Shown here one piece after another: positions 29,043-29,198 of a stretch of DNA of 29,198 nucleotides. Position numbers and translations under genes: made by a program. The stretch spans positions 34,932-64,129 of the forward strand of contig DDXB01000054.1 in assembly GCA_002347405.1 (NCBI GenBank), written 5' to 3'. How positions within the stretch are numbered: position 1 is the stretch's first letter; every line of letters begins with the position of its first letter. Under the pieces are notes generated by a model that made no database searches, was not told where the DNA came from, and saw only the letters and a program-made list of their open reading frames with translations. This stretch comes from Rhodocyclaceae bacterium UBA2271 (GTDB lineage: Bacteria; Pseudomonadota; Gammaproteobacteria; Burkholderiales; Rhodocyclaceae).

Positions 29043-29198
29043 CATGTTGTTCATGCTTATCGTTGTTTGCCTTACGCTGACGCTAACCGCCAGCGCGTCG
29101 TACCACGGCGCCAGTTCAAATTCTTCCCGGTTCCCGGAGTGGATACGGAAAATATGAACACATCAGGAATTCTGCAGGGCTAGAGCATGAAAAGTCGT

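Noticed and set aside
29044..29157. 37-aa signal-like peptide (MLFMLIVVCL start) on plus strand
   Set aside because: No ribosome site; its ATG abuts operator copy 6, which faces the other way.

Overview
The window looks like chromosomal DNA of a GC-rich betaproteobacterium. This rests on purT and tas homologues, a DUF3820 protein, a nifA relic, and the style of the small stress genes; I cannot fix the genus. It has three parts.

(1) 1-7997 is the left (early) end of a Mu/B3-like transposable prophage, running off the window edge at base 1. A Mu-type repressor gene (7030-7758, +) is divergent from a long minus-strand early operon: Ner-like regulator, a helical protein, a DUF3486 protein, DDE transposase (MuA-like), AAA+ target-selection ATPase (MuB-like), several small DNA- or zinc-binding proteins, the nuclease inhibitor Gam, and small membrane proteins. 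Between repressor and ner lies a near-consensus early promoter overlapped by an inverted repeat. Beyond the repressor gene are seven copies of the decamer CGTCCGATTC, ending in a terminal CA at 7997. I read these as transposase end-binding sites and the prophage/host junction.

(2) 7998-12139 is ordinary host chromosome: three small proteins of little known function (one DUF3820), a cupin, purT (formate-dependent GAR transformylase), a REP-like double hairpin, and a Tas-type aldo-keto reductase.

(3) 12317-29198 is an envelope and stress island, part intact and part decayed. Apparently intact genes encode a CPH-type P1B ATPase with a fused DUF2934 domain, a DUF302 protein, PPK2 (polyphosphate kinase), MlaF/MlaD plus an auxiliary lipoprotein, a tandem DUF1566 protein, YbhN, cardiolipin synthase ClsB, cyclopropane-fatty-acid synthase, and small stress or membrane proteins, one only 24 residues long. 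Mixed in are broken genes: a BrkB N-terminus abutting an internal nifA piece, a frameshifted DUF1840 protein, a C-terminal piece of an ATP synthase gamma subunit, a frameshifted MlaE permease, ybhP with an in-frame amber codon, a C-terminal piece of an encapsulated-ferritin-like protein, and a frameshifted HAD N-terminus.

The strongest unexplained signal is a 16-bp palindrome, TGTGCG-N4-CGCACA. It occurs six times, only in part 3, always in a non-coding gap 26-120 bp upstream of an island gene. A -10-like hexamer usually follows 21-23 bp downstream. Its geometry matches TGTGA-N6-TCACA of the Crp/Fnr superfamily with a changed base. I propose it is the class-II operator of an undescribed Crp/Fnr-type stress regulon; the regulator itself is not in the window.
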